Source of the DNA: an uncultured Lachnospiraceae bacterium
GTDB taxonomy: Bacteria; Bacillota; Clostridia; Lachnospirales; Lachnospiraceae
Direction of reading: 5' to 3'
NCBI GenBank assembly: GCA_948441955.1
Contig: CAOJQZ010000061.1
Span: forward strand, 1-14,755
Length of the DNA: 14,755 nt
Numbering within the stretch: the first letter of the stretch is position 1; each line of letters starts with the position of its first letter. A program made the position numbers and the translations under genes. The notes below the pieces were generated by a model, which was not told the origin of the DNA, ran no database searches, and saw only the letters and a program-made list of their open reading frames with translations. This document shows, one piece after another, positions 6,653 to 14,186 of the stretch.

Positions 6653-8176
6653 CTACCAGGAATAATCAAAGATGTAAAATTTATAAAGAGAATCTGCCTT
6701 GACGCCTTTCAAGTCCTTATTTACAGCAGCCGGCGCCATAAAAGTATAGAGTGGAATCGCAATTGCCTCATCCCTTACAATCTCATTTGCCCTGTTATAT
6801 AATTCCAGACGTTCCTCCTGATCCGTAGAAACCTGTGCCTTTTTCACCATATCATCGAACTCATCATTCCGTGTTCTGCTGAAATTAAGTCCGCTTTCAA
6901 TATTGTCGCCGCAAAAATAGAATTCAAGAATCGTATCTGCATCCGGAACCGGCGCTGTCGTGTTGAAAACAGTGATTTCAAAATTACTTCCGTATACGTC
7001 GTCAAAATAAGTCCCCCGTTCTACCTTATCCAACTTTAAATCGATTCCAATTTTACTTAACTGACCCTGGATTATCTCTGCCGGTTTGGAATATGTAAAG
7101 GTTTCCGTTGTCTTCATAGTCGCGGTAAACCCATCCGGATAGCCCGCTTCGGCAAGAAGCTTTTTTGCCTTTTCCAAATCATATCCGTCTCCTTTAAAAT
7201 CCTCTGAATATCCAAAACATGCCGGCGGAATGAGGGATTCCAATGTTTTTCCGCACCCCTCTGCCGCGCCCTGAAGTACCGCCTCTTTATCAATTGCATA
7301 GCTCACCGCTCTTCTGATCTTTGGATCTTTAAAAATTCCCTCCTCATTGTTAAATGCAACAAACACACAGCCGTTAATTTCTGTTTCATACCAGGAAACC
7401 TTCTCATTATTAGTCAAGTTATTCCTGTCCGCAAGAGGCGCATGTGAAAGGAAATCCAAATCCCCTGTCTCAAGAGCAATCGCTGCTGTACTCATATCGG
7501 TGAAGAATTTAAATGTCACATCTTTAATAGATGGCTCCCCTCTGTAGTATTCATCAAAAGCCTCCAGATTAATCTTTTCCCCATTACTCCATGAAACAAA
7601 TTTGTAGGGACCAGTTCCTACCGGATTACGATTAAAGGAGTCGCCGGCTTCCTCTACCGCCTTTTTATTTACAATAGAAAAATTGACTTCTGAAATACAG
7701 TCCAAAATCGCTCCATACGGATGTTCCATAACAATATCAACTGTATGTTCATCCACCACCACTGCCTCTTTAATTCCCACAACAATATCTGTCGTATAAG
7801 GAGATTCCAGCAGCCTGTCCACCGTATATTTAACATCGTCTGCCGTTAATGTTTCTCCATTATGAAACTTTACATCGGAACGAAGCCAAAAGGTCAGCTT
7901 CATGCCGTCTTCTGATATTTCCCATTTGTCTGCAAGACGTGAAGAATAGGATCCGTCCTCTTCTCTGAAGATTAATGTATCATAAATCTGATAAAATATA
8001 GCCCAGGCCATCTGTTCGTTCGCCAGCGATGGGTCCAGTCCTACCGGCTCTCCCTGAAGCCCAAACCTTAGACTATCCCTATTTCCGGAGCCAGAACTTT
8101 CCTTTCCTCCTCCACATCCGCAGACAACCATAGTAATACATAACAGCACACACAATACTCCTGCCAGTTTTTTCAT
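6653..8176 (-). CDS. dppA: Peptide-binding lipoprotein of the ABC importer, SBP family 5 (DppA/OppA type)
   Basis: This 507-aa lipoprotein is the extracellular receptor that delivers substrate to the permeases. The signal peptide MKKLAGVLCVLLCITMVVCG is followed by lipobox cysteine C21 (VCGC), then a Gly/Ser-rich linker. The family-5 signature is present: LADKWEISEDGMKLTFWLR (81-99), then VKFHNGETLTADDVKYTVDR (102-121), and later NPVGTGPYKF and RRAVSYAIDKEAV. AAGGAGGG precedes the ATG at 8176 and overlaps the stop codon of the upstream M19 gene (11-base gap), suggesting coupled translation. Family-5 proteins bind di- and oligopeptides but also nickel, glutathione, opines and some sugars, so the ligand is not fixed by family. 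Peptidase genes on both sides favour a peptide-like ligand. Confidence 0.9.
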   Translation of the reverse strand: MKKLAGVLCVLLCITMVVCGCGGGKESSGSGNRDSLRFGLQGEPVGLDPSLANEQMAWAIFYQIYDTLIFREEDGSYSSRLADKWEISEDGMKLTFWLRSDVKFHNGETLTADDVKYTVDRLLESPYTTDIVVGIKEAVVVDEHTVDIVMEHPYGAILDCISEVNFSIVNKKAVEEAGDSFNRNPVGTGPYKFVSWSNGEKINLEAFDEYYRGEPSIKDVTFKFFTDMSTAAIALETGDLDFLSHAPLADRNNLTNNEKVSWYETEINGCVFVAFNNEEGIFKDPKIRRAVSYAIDKEAVLQGAAEGCGKTLESLIPPACFGYSEDFKGDGYDLEKAKKLLAEAGYPDGFTATMKTTETFTYSKPAEIIQGQLSKIGIDLKLDKVERGTYFDDVYGSNFEITVFNTTAPVPDADTILEFYFCGDNIESGLNFSRTRNDEFDDMVKKAQVSTDQEERLELYNRANEIVRDEAIAIPLYTFMAPAAVNKDLKGVKADSLYKFYIFDYSW

Positions 8177-8187
8177 AATAACCCTCC

Positions 8188-9330
8188 TTATTTCCAGTTT
8201 TCCTTAAATACCCTGTACCAATTCCCTCCAATAATCATTTTTACCTCTTCTTTATTAAACCCACGCTTTAACAGCTGATCCGTAATACAAATCATGTTAG
8301 AAATGTTTAAAAGCCCCTCCGTATACATGGTCAAAACGCCTCTTCCCGCCTGGTAGCTCTTATAATACAGGCTGTTTTCCCCATCGTTTTCTTTCACCAG
8401 GTTTACAAAGTACTGCTGTTCTCTTCTTACATATGTACCTGCCTGGGCCGTACAGTCAAATCCAATGCCCACATGCTCCGCGCCTACTAAGTCTGCATAA
8501 TAGCATATAATATCTATAAAATGATCAATAGACGGAAAATCTCTCTTATTCCATAAAGTCAGATTGTACGTGCACGCGCCGATAACTCCTCCCCTTTCCG
8601 CGCATTTCTTTGCCTGCTCCGGAGAAATATTCCGCACATGATCAAACAGCTCTTTTGGATTAGAATGTGAAAAAATCGGCGCTTTTTCGCAGATATCCAT
8701 AGCCTCCAGAGTAGAGCGGCGCCCTGCATGACTTAAATCAACCTGTACCCCATGCTTTTCCATTGCGCGTATCAGCTTCCTGCCATCCTTTGTAATACCT
8801 GCGTCATCGCCGGAATGACAGCCGTCCGCGGCAAAGGTTCTATGGTTATAGCCAATCTGCATCACACGCAGCCCCATTTTGGCAAATACCTCTACAGACG
8901 CGTCAAGATCATCATGTTGAATGAATTCACAGCTTTGCGCCCCAAAAATCACCCCTTTCTTATTTTCTCTCTTTGCTCTTAAAATGTCGTCGATATGTTC
9001 CACCATAATCAGATTCTCTGACTCTGCTATCACAGAATGGTAAAGAATAAAATTGTTAATTGCCGCAGCCGTATTGTCCATTATTCCCGTTACCGTGCAA
9101 TTCATGGCTGTCAGCCCGCTTTCATCAAGCTGCCAGTTGTCGTCCCCGCTCTCCAGTCCAAAGGAGCAGTTATCAATAACAATTGCTTCCTCATGCAGAC
9201 GTCTGGCTTCTTCACTTACCGCCGCATTATAATTTAAAGCAAGCCTTTTTACCTCTGGATTATCCGAACACCATGTATCAACTGCAATCTGATAAATACC
9301 GCGGTATATTTCGTCAAGATTCTTTTCCAT
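8188..9330 (-). CDS. M19 (membrane dipeptidase) family protein lacking the HxD metal motif
   Basis: This 380-aa protein is the first gene of the transporter operon. The fold is M19 (renal dipeptidase): DLSHAGRRST (198-207) and PIFSHSN (218-224) carry the two expected zinc-ligand histidines H201 and H222; DGCHSGDDAGIT (169-180) and GGNWYRVF (368-375) are also family patterns, and E135 is a candidate bridging glutamate. The N-terminal strand, which in classical members ends DGHxD and supplies His and Asp ligands, reads VIDNCSFG (51-58), so both residues are absent. SGLTAMNCTVTG (71-82) suggests a known M19 subgroup with the same loss, as I remember it. There is no signal peptide, so it probably acts in the cytoplasm on imported substrate. 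The frame is open up to 9477, but that part runs through the promoter. AAGGAGG lies 8 bases before the ATG at 9330; a first ATG at 9336 is too close to it. Confidence 0.82.
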   Translation of the reverse strand: MEKNLDEIYRGIYQIAVDTWCSDNPEVKRLALNYNAAVSEEARRLHEEAIVIDNCSFGLESGDDNWQLDESGLTAMNCTVTGIMDNTAAAINNFILYHSVIAESENLIMVEHIDDILRAKRENKKGVIFGAQSCEFIQHDDLDASVEVFAKMGLRVMQIGYNHRTFAADGCHSGDDAGITKDGRKLIRAMEKHGVQVDLSHAGRRSTLEAMDICEKAPIFSHSNPKELFDHVRNISPEQAKKCAERGGVIGACTYNLTLWNKRDFPSIDHFIDIICYYADLVGAEHVGIGFDCTAQAGTYVRREQQYFVNLVKENDGENSLYYKSYQAGRGVLTMYTEGLLNISNMICITDQLLKRGFNKEEVKMIIGGNWYRVFKENWK

Positions 9331-9360
9331 TTGCATCGCCTCCTTGTTTAAATTAGTCTC

Positions 9361-9389
9361 ATTATAGCTTTGTTTTTTGAACGTGTCAA
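9361..9389 (-). promoter_or_regulatory. Exact consensus SigA promoter of the M19-dpp operon
   Basis: Read on the minus strand, TTGACA (9389-9384) and TATAAT (9366-9361) are separated by exactly 17 bases, matching consensus at all twelve positions. Transcription should start near 9354, giving a leader of about 24 bases that carries the AAGGAGG of the M19 gene. So strong a promoter implies that control is by repression. Confidence 0.88.
9377..9389. promoter_or_regulatory. LacI-like operator overlapping the -35 box of the operon promoter
   Basis: TTGAACGTGTCAA is an imperfect palindrome (outer TTGA/TCAA). Read on the minus strand as TTGACACGTTCAA it begins with the -35 hexamer itself. Its half-site GTTCAAA recurs at 9424-9430 and 9504-9509 region. 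Position and sequence suit a LacI-type repressor encoded next door. Binding is inferred. Confidence 0.5.
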
Positions 9390-9496
9390 TCTTATTTTTT
9401 AATATAAAACATAAAATATCTCTGTTCAAATTACAGAAAACGTAGTATAGTGAAAATAGATTCATTCTATAGAGCAAATTAAATTCCGCAATAATT

Positions 9497-9508
9497 TTAA
9501 ACGTTCAA
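9497..9508. promoter_or_regulatory. Second LacI-like operator upstream of the regulator gene
   Basis: TTAAACGTTCAA is symmetric about its central CG apart from one base pair, and it shares the ACGTTCAAA half-site with the operator at the operon promoter. The two centres are about 120 bp apart, so a tetrameric repressor could bridge them. It lies upstream of the regulator's own candidate promoter. CcpA cre sites also have a central CG, but this match to that consensus is poorer. Confidence 0.5.
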
Positions 9509-9524
9509 ATATCAATTGTTCTAT

Positions 9525-9552
9525 TAGACAACGTCTGCCGGATATACATAAT
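9525..9552 (+). promoter_or_regulatory. Candidate promoter of the regulator-peptidase unit
   Basis: TAGACA (9525-9530) and CATAAT (9547-9552) each match consensus at five of six positions, with a 16-base spacer. The implied start near 9559 leaves only about 16 bases before the ATG, just room for AAAGGAG. A second option further upstream is TTCAAA (9425-9430) with TATAGT (9446-9451), but that spacer is only 15. Confidence 0.35.
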
Positions 9553-9574
9553 TTATTTTGAAAGGAGTACTGGA

Positions 9575-11758
9575 ATGGCCACTTTGAAAGATATTGCACA
9601 TCTCGCAGGAGTATCCCATGGAACGGTTTCTAATGTATTAAATGGAAAAGGCAATGTAAGCGTAGAAAAAATCAAGTTAGTAGAGGATGCGGCACGGCAG
9701 CTTGGGTACAGCATTAACGCCCAGGCACGGCAGCTTCGCGGGCCTTCCGCCCTTGCAAATATTATTGCTGTCATAGTCCCTGATATTACAGAAACCAAAT
9801 ACGCCTGTTTTTTCCAAAATATAAAAAGATATTATGAAAAAACAGGTACCACTGTGCTTCTTTTCGTCACAGAGGATGTCCCTTATCTGGAGCAGTCTGC
9901 TGTTACCATCATCTCTACCATGCGTGCAAAAGGCGTGATTTCTATAACATGCTGTTCAAATTCCACAGATATTTATGCGCCTGTAAAACAATATGGGGCT
10001 GCTGTGCTGTTTGCAGAACGAAAGCCTACAGGAAAAGAGTCTTTTATCAGTTTTGATTATTTTAAAATCGGAATGGAAATTGGAAATTTCATTCTCAAAA
10101 ATAATTTCCACTCTGCCGGTCTGCTGCGCCACCTTAATTTATTCTCAAGTGAAGCGGATGTGGAAGCCGGCATATACGCCTCCATAAAAGAATCCAATAT
10201 TTCTTTTAAGGTTGTGGAGTCCAACATACAGGCCGCGCTGCGTGCCTCCTTTGATTTTTTAACGGATGACGACACGCCTGATGTAATCATCGCCACTGGC
10301 TGTAACTTTCTTAATCACATTAAGACAGCATACCGCCTTAACGCTAAAAAACTTCCCGCCCTTATTTCAATTTCAGCCAAAGGTTATACGATCGACAGCG
10401 GAAATCTCACAAACTACACACTAAATTATGATAATTTGGCTTATCAGGCCTCTGTCATGCTGGAGCATCATATGGAAAACCATACACAGCCCTCTGTAAA
10501 AATCTGTGCTTTTCCTGCTGATGGTATACATTCTGACTATGCCTTTCCCGGAATTCGAAAGGAAGTTCATCTTAATTTCCTTACCATCAAAGGACAGACC
10601 ACCGACGCGCTGATGCATACTCTGCCTCAATTTGAACGGGAAAGCGGTATCAAAGTACACTTTATAGCCCTGCCTCCAAATGAACTATATGATACAATCT
10701 CCCAGAAAGACTCCGGTGATTTTTTTGATTTATTCCGCGTTAATATGTTTCACATGCCAATCTTTCCACATAATAAATTCCTGCCTTTGAACGACAGGTT
10801 CTTTCACGAGACAACCAAAGGCATGATTCCCAAGGTGGTAAAAGAATTTTCTTATATTGATAAAACACCTTATGCCATTCCTTTGGATATAGGAACTCAG
10901 CTTCTTATCTATCGGAAAGATTTATTTGAAGACCCTATGATTAAGCGCATGTACTACGAAATGAATGCAAAGACGTTACAGGTCCCTCCTGACTTTGAAG
11001 AATTTAATGCAATTGCCCGCTTTTTTACCCGGAAATATAACCCGAATTCTCCTGTACATTTTGGAACTTCCTCCTCTTTGACAACAAACTTAGGTATTTG
11101 TACAAATTTTGAAATCCGTTATCGGGGCTTCGGTGGAACTGCCTGTGCGGAAAAGGATACGCTCCTTCTCGACGATTCTGTTCTCTATAGGACAATGAAA
11201 AATTATAAAGACAGCTTTCTATATGCAGAACAAACTTACGACGACTACTGGGGCGGCGACAACATTCAAAACTTTATTAACGGCAATACGGCAATGGAAA
11301 TCATTTTCAGCAACTATGCTTCCGGTCTCGCGGCGCTGAACAGCAGCAAAATCGGTGGCAGAATCGGCTGTGCAGTAATTCCCGGCAATAAACCGGCTCT
11401 TGGCGGCGGTTCCCTAAGCATTTCCTCTTCAACAAGAAACCCTGAAGCCGCACAGGAATTTATCCTCTGGGCATGCGGTATAAATCAGGCTGAAACTCTA
11501 ACGATGCTGGGCGGCCTCTCGCCCTATCCGCATATTTTTGAAAATCGTCAGATTATAAACCTGTATCCGTGGCATCTGCTTTTAAATGAGGCCATCCATA
11601 CATGTACCGGACGCAGTATTTTTAACAGAGTAAATTCTATTGAATATGAGCACCTTGCCGGCGCCCTGATAAGAAATATAGTAAATCAGACAATCACACC
11701 AGAGGAGGGCCTGAATACATTTAAACAAAATATCAGGAAATGTATGATTAAAAAATGA
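9575..11758 (+). CDS. LacI-family regulator fused to a solute-binding-protein-like domain
   Basis: This 727-aa protein is about twice the usual LacI length. Residues 3-50 form a classical LacI helix-turn-helix (LKDIAHLAGVSHGTVSNVLN), with hinge helix INAQARQLR (47-55). A periplasmic-binding-type sensor spans about 60-330 (IIAVIVPDITETKYACFFQNI at its start). From about 334 to 727 a second binding-protein fold resembles extracellular sugar-binding proteins (SBP family 1): TTDALMHTLPQFERESGIKV, then PYAIPLDIGTQLLIYRKDLF, and GGGSLSISSSTRNPEAAQEF followed by ILW. There is no signal peptide, so all domains should be cytoplasmic. AAAGGAG lies 7 bases before the ATG. It faces the M19-dpp operon and is followed by an M20 peptidase on the same strand; the operators between suggest local repression with autoregulation. 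The frame is unbroken, so the fusion is not an obvious assembly artefact. Confidence 0.85.
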   Translation: MATLKDIAHLAGVSHGTVSNVLNGKGNVSVEKIKLVEDAARQLGYSINAQARQLRGPSALANIIAVIVPDITETKYACFFQNIKRYYEKTGTTVLLFVTEDVPYLEQSAVTIISTMRAKGVISITCCSNSTDIYAPVKQYGAAVLFAERKPTGKESFISFDYFKIGMEIGNFILKNNFHSAGLLRHLNLFSSEADVEAGIYASIKESNISFKVVESNIQAALRASFDFLTDDDTPDVIIATGCNFLNHIKTAYRLNAKKLPALISISAKGYTIDSGNLTNYTLNYDNLAYQASVMLEHHMENHTQPSVKICAFPADGIHSDYAFPGIRKEVHLNFLTIKGQTTDALMHTLPQFERESGIKVHFIALPPNELYDTISQKDSGDFFDLFRVNMFHMPIFPHNKFLPLNDRFFHETTKGMIPKVVKEFSYIDKTPYAIPLDIGTQLLIYRKDLFEDPMIKRMYYEMNAKTLQVPPDFEEFNAIARFFTRKYNPNSPVHFGTSSSLTTNLGICTNFEIRYRGFGGTACAEKDTLLLDDSVLYRTMKNYKDSFLYAEQTYDDYWGGDNIQNFINGNTAMEIIFSNYASGLAALNSSKIGGRIGCAVIPGNKPALGGGSLSISSSTRNPEAAQEFILWACGINQAETLTMLGGLSPYPHIFENRQIINLYPWHLLLNEAIHTCTGRSIFNRVNSIEYEHLAGALIRNIVNQTITPEEGLNTFKQNIRKCMIKK

Positions 11759-11808
11759 CATTACTTTTATTCGTTATACTACCAGTTTCTAAAAGAAAGG
11801 ATATAAAA

Positions 11809-13023
11809 ATGAACATATATGCAAAATTAGAAACACTTCTCCATTCTCCGCAAATTGTGCACTGTCTGGAGAAAATAAGAAAAAATGAAGAAAAGGTTCT
11901 GACTTTCCAGAAGGAAATGGCATTAATTGAAGCGCCAACCTTCCAGGAGGAGGCACGAGGACAGGCTCTTTTTTCCCTCTTTCAGGAAATGGGATTAACA
12001 AATGTCACTACGGATGACATTGGAAACACTTTTGGGACCTTATTCGGAACAGATAGCAAAAGCCGCGGCAATATCGTCATCGAAGCCCACATGGACACTG
12101 TATTTTCAAAGGGAAGTGTTCACGAAATTATAGAAAAGGACGGCGTTATCTACTGCCCCGGCATTGCCGATGATACCAGAGGTATTGCTCTTTTGTACGG
12201 ACTGCTTCTTGCCATGAAGGGAACTGACATCCCTCTCAGGAAAAATCTTATATTTCTCGGAACAGTGCGGGAAGAAGGCGCAGGCGGCTGCGGCGGACTG
12301 AAGCATTATTTGAGAAATCACCCTGACACGGAATGCTGCATCTCTGTAGACGGACCCGATTCTGATTTAATCGTTTTAGGAGGACCCGGAACCAGAACCA
12401 TTGAGGTGGTATTTCATGGAAAAGGAGATCATGCCTATGCCGGCTGCGGCTATGTGGGAAACCCTGTCCGCGCGGCTGTCCGTGCTATGAACAAAATTTC
12501 CTCCTTTACCCCTGGTGAATCTCCCCGGACCACCTGCGAAATTACCGGCTTTCAGGCAGGAGACCTTGCCGGAATTCACGCCATACCTTCAAGAGCTTCC
12601 ATCACTTTAAATTTCCGTTCCGAAGAAAAGACTGCTCTTGAGAATTTAGAGTCCTTTATATTCTCCGCCCTCAGAGACGGTGTACAGGAAGAAAACGACT
12701 TTGTAACAGGCTGCGGCGTCACCTACGAAATCATTGACCACGTAAACATTCCTGTGTCTTGTATGCCGAGGGAATCTGAGCTTGTTCAGACAATGGATGC
12801 TGTCATTAAATCACTTGGCATGACTCCGCTATATGATACAAAATGTCCTACTAATGCTAATATCACTATTGGTTCAGGGCTTCCGGGTATCTGTATCGGC
12901 GGCGGCGGAAAAGCCGGGTCCTACCACTCTCCTCAGGAATGGTTTGACCCGGCTGACAGCTATCTCGGCGTACAAGCTGCTTTCCTTCTGTGTATGATAC
13001 TGACGGATGCAGTATTATCCTGA
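11809..13023 (+). CDS. M20-family metallopeptidase (PepT/ArgE/CPG2-like)
   Basis: This 404-aa cytoplasmic hydrolase is expected to cleave a peptide or an N-acyl amino acid using two metal ions. Metal and catalytic motifs are in place: IEAHMDTVF (H94, D96), GIADDTRG (D121/D122), GTVREEGAGGCGG (catalytic E155 and metal E156), SVDGPDSD (D181) and SYHSPQEWF (H373). A lid/dimerisation domain lies roughly at 195-305. The frame extends 18 codons upstream to an ATG at 11755 that overlaps the regulator stop (ATGA), but that start has no ribosome binding site, whereas AAAGGA sits 7 bases before the ATG at 11809. Same strand and 50-base spacing suggest cotranscription with the regulator. Substrate is not decided by sequence; its position implies that it processes what the neighbouring importer brings in. 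Confidence 0.87.
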   Translation: MNIYAKLETLLHSPQIVHCLEKIRKNEEKVLTFQKEMALIEAPTFQEEARGQALFSLFQEMGLTNVTTDDIGNTFGTLFGTDSKSRGNIVIEAHMDTVFSKGSVHEIIEKDGVIYCPGIADDTRGIALLYGLLLAMKGTDIPLRKNLIFLGTVREEGAGGCGGLKHYLRNHPDTECCISVDGPDSDLIVLGGPGTRTIEVVFHGKGDHAYAGCGYVGNPVRAAVRAMNKISSFTPGESPRTTCEITGFQAGDLAGIHAIPSRASITLNFRSEEKTALENLESFIFSALRDGVQEENDFVTGCGVTYEIIDHVNIPVSCMPRESELVQTMDAVIKSLGMTPLYDTKCPTNANITIGSGLPGICIGGGGKAGSYHSPQEWFDPADSYLGVQAAFLLCMILTDAVLS

Positions 13024-13039
13024 TTCTTAAACCTTCCTT

Positions 13040-13061
13040 CAGGGGGCCGCACGGCTCCCTG
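13040..13061. terminator. GC-rich hairpin between convergent genes, possible terminator
   Basis: CAGGGGGCC (13040-13048) pairs with GGCTCCCTG (13053-13061) over nine positions with one G-U, around a GCAC loop. It lies 16 bases after the M20 stop and 30 bases from the oxidoreductase stop. Neither strand shows a proper T run, so it may act as a weak terminator or a 3'-end stabiliser. Confidence 0.4.
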
Positions 13062-13091
13062 TGTCTTGGCTGTCCAACATGCGTAAAACAC

Positions 13092-14081
13092 CTACACTCC
13101 CTCGCACGGCAGCGTAAATCCCCATTGCGCACGTATCTGATCCATGAGCCTCATAACACGCAGCGTTTCACTGTGGGGCATTTCTGGACATTCTATTTCT
13201 CCTGCTTCTATAGCCCTTACGCAAGCCAGCACCTCATATTCATAACCGTTGATCTGAGCCGGCACCGGGATGCGCTCCTTAAAATTACCTTCCCTGTCAT
13301 AGATCAGAATATCCTTTGGATTATTAATTTCCTGGATTTCCATATAACCTTCTTCTCCGCTTACAACTGCCCGACAGTCTGTGCGGGCGCTCATATTGCT
13401 GTAAAGAACTGCCATCTTTCCGTCTGCAAATGTAAGAGTAATGTTGTTCATCTGGTCTACGCCGGACGGCAGAAATACTGCTGTGGACGCTACATCTGCA
13501 ACCTCCTCATGAAACAGCATAAGCGCCGCTGTAATGGCATATACCCCAAGGTCAAGAAGGGCTCCCCCTGCAAGCTCCGGACGGACCATACGGGGAACAT
13601 GCCGGAGGGAATGCCCTAGATTTGCCGTCATGGAGCTTACCTCTCCTATGGCGCCGTTTTCTATCAAATCATTTATAATTTTCCGGCTTGGCATATATCT
13701 GGGCCAGATCGCCTCTGTAAGAAGCAGCCTCTTTTCTTCTGCAAGCTTAATAAGCTCCTCTGCCTGGGCTGTATTTACAGTAAATGCTTTCTCTAACAGC
13801 ACATGCTTTCCATGCTCTAAGCAGAGCTTTGCATGGGCATAATGATGAGAATGGGGCGATGCCACATAGATAAGCTCTACCTCCGGGTCATTTACAAGCT
13901 CCTCATAGGAACCGTATGCTTTTTCAAAATCCCACTTCTTAGCAAAATCCTCTGCACGGGAAAGCTCCCTTGAAGCCACCGCATATTTTTCAATTTTTGC
14001 CATACCTGCTTTTTCAATTCCTGTTACTGCCTTTGCCATGCTGTTGGCAATATTTCCTGCCGCCAAAATTCCAAATTTCAT
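13092..14081 (-). CDS. Gfo/Idh/MocA-family NAD(P)-dependent oxidoreductase
   Basis: This 329-aa soluble dehydrogenase has an N-terminal Rossmann domain (KFGILAAGNIANSMAKAV, residues 2-19) and a C-terminal alpha/beta domain. The nucleotide-binding loop reads AAGNIA, a variant of GxGxxA. The motif that is EKP in classical members is EKAFTVN (97-103), as in the dihydrodiol dehydrogenase / glucose-fructose oxidoreductase-like branch. AGGALLDLGVYAI and the usual C-terminal sheet follow. The long frame starts at GTG 14096, but GAGGG lies 8 bases before the ATG at 14081, which also starts directly at the Rossmann strand. It converges on the M20 gene and seems to have its own transcript. Substrates in this family are sugars, polyols and related diols; no neighbour narrows this down, and a link with the peptide locus is not supported. 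Confidence 0.85.
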   Translation of the reverse strand: MKFGILAAGNIANSMAKAVTGIEKAGMAKIEKYAVASRELSRAEDFAKKWDFEKAYGSYEELVNDPEVELIYVASPHSHHYAHAKLCLEHGKHVLLEKAFTVNTAQAEELIKLAEEKRLLLTEAIWPRYMPSRKIINDLIENGAIGEVSSMTANLGHSLRHVPRMVRPELAGGALLDLGVYAITAALMLFHEEVADVASTAVFLPSGVDQMNNITLTFADGKMAVLYSNMSARTDCRAVVSGEEGYMEIQEINNPKDILIYDREGNFKERIPVPAQINGYEYEVLACVRAIEAGEIECPEMPHSETLRVMRLMDQIRAQWGFTLPCEGV

Positions 14082-14186
14082 TCTCTTATCCCTCACAATC
14101 GTATTTATTTTTTGGATTTTATAACCATATCCTATTCTTATCGTTCTTATAATTCGACATGTTCTGTTAAATATATCGCTAAATTA

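Noticed and set aside
9331..9477. N-terminal extension of the M19 gene (49 codons)
   Set aside because: It would translate through the exact consensus promoter and operator, and the resulting residues do not resemble M19 proteins. The ATG at 9330 has AAGGAGG at proper spacing.
9497..9508. CcpA catabolite-response (cre) site
   Set aside because: The central CG and flanking A/T fit loosely, but the outer G and C of the cre consensus are missing. The match to the operator next to the operon promoter is closer, so a site for the local LacI-type regulator is the simpler reading.
9253..9798. Minus-strand frame (81 codons, 9553-9798) opposite the regulator's HTH
   Set aside because: It is a shadow of the strongly supported LacI helix-turn-helix and lacks a ribosome binding site.
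11755..11808. ATGA overlap start for the M20 peptidase
   Set aside because: It looks like coupled translation, but no ribosome binding site precedes it and the 18 added residues are not part of the M20 fold. The ATG at 11809 has AAAGGA at 7 bases.
12990..13619. A 209-codon plus-strand frame opposite the oxidoreductase gene
   Set aside because: It is antisense to a clear Gfo/Idh/MocA gene, begins inside the M20 gene, has no domain pattern and reads as cysteine- and histidine-rich shadow sequence.
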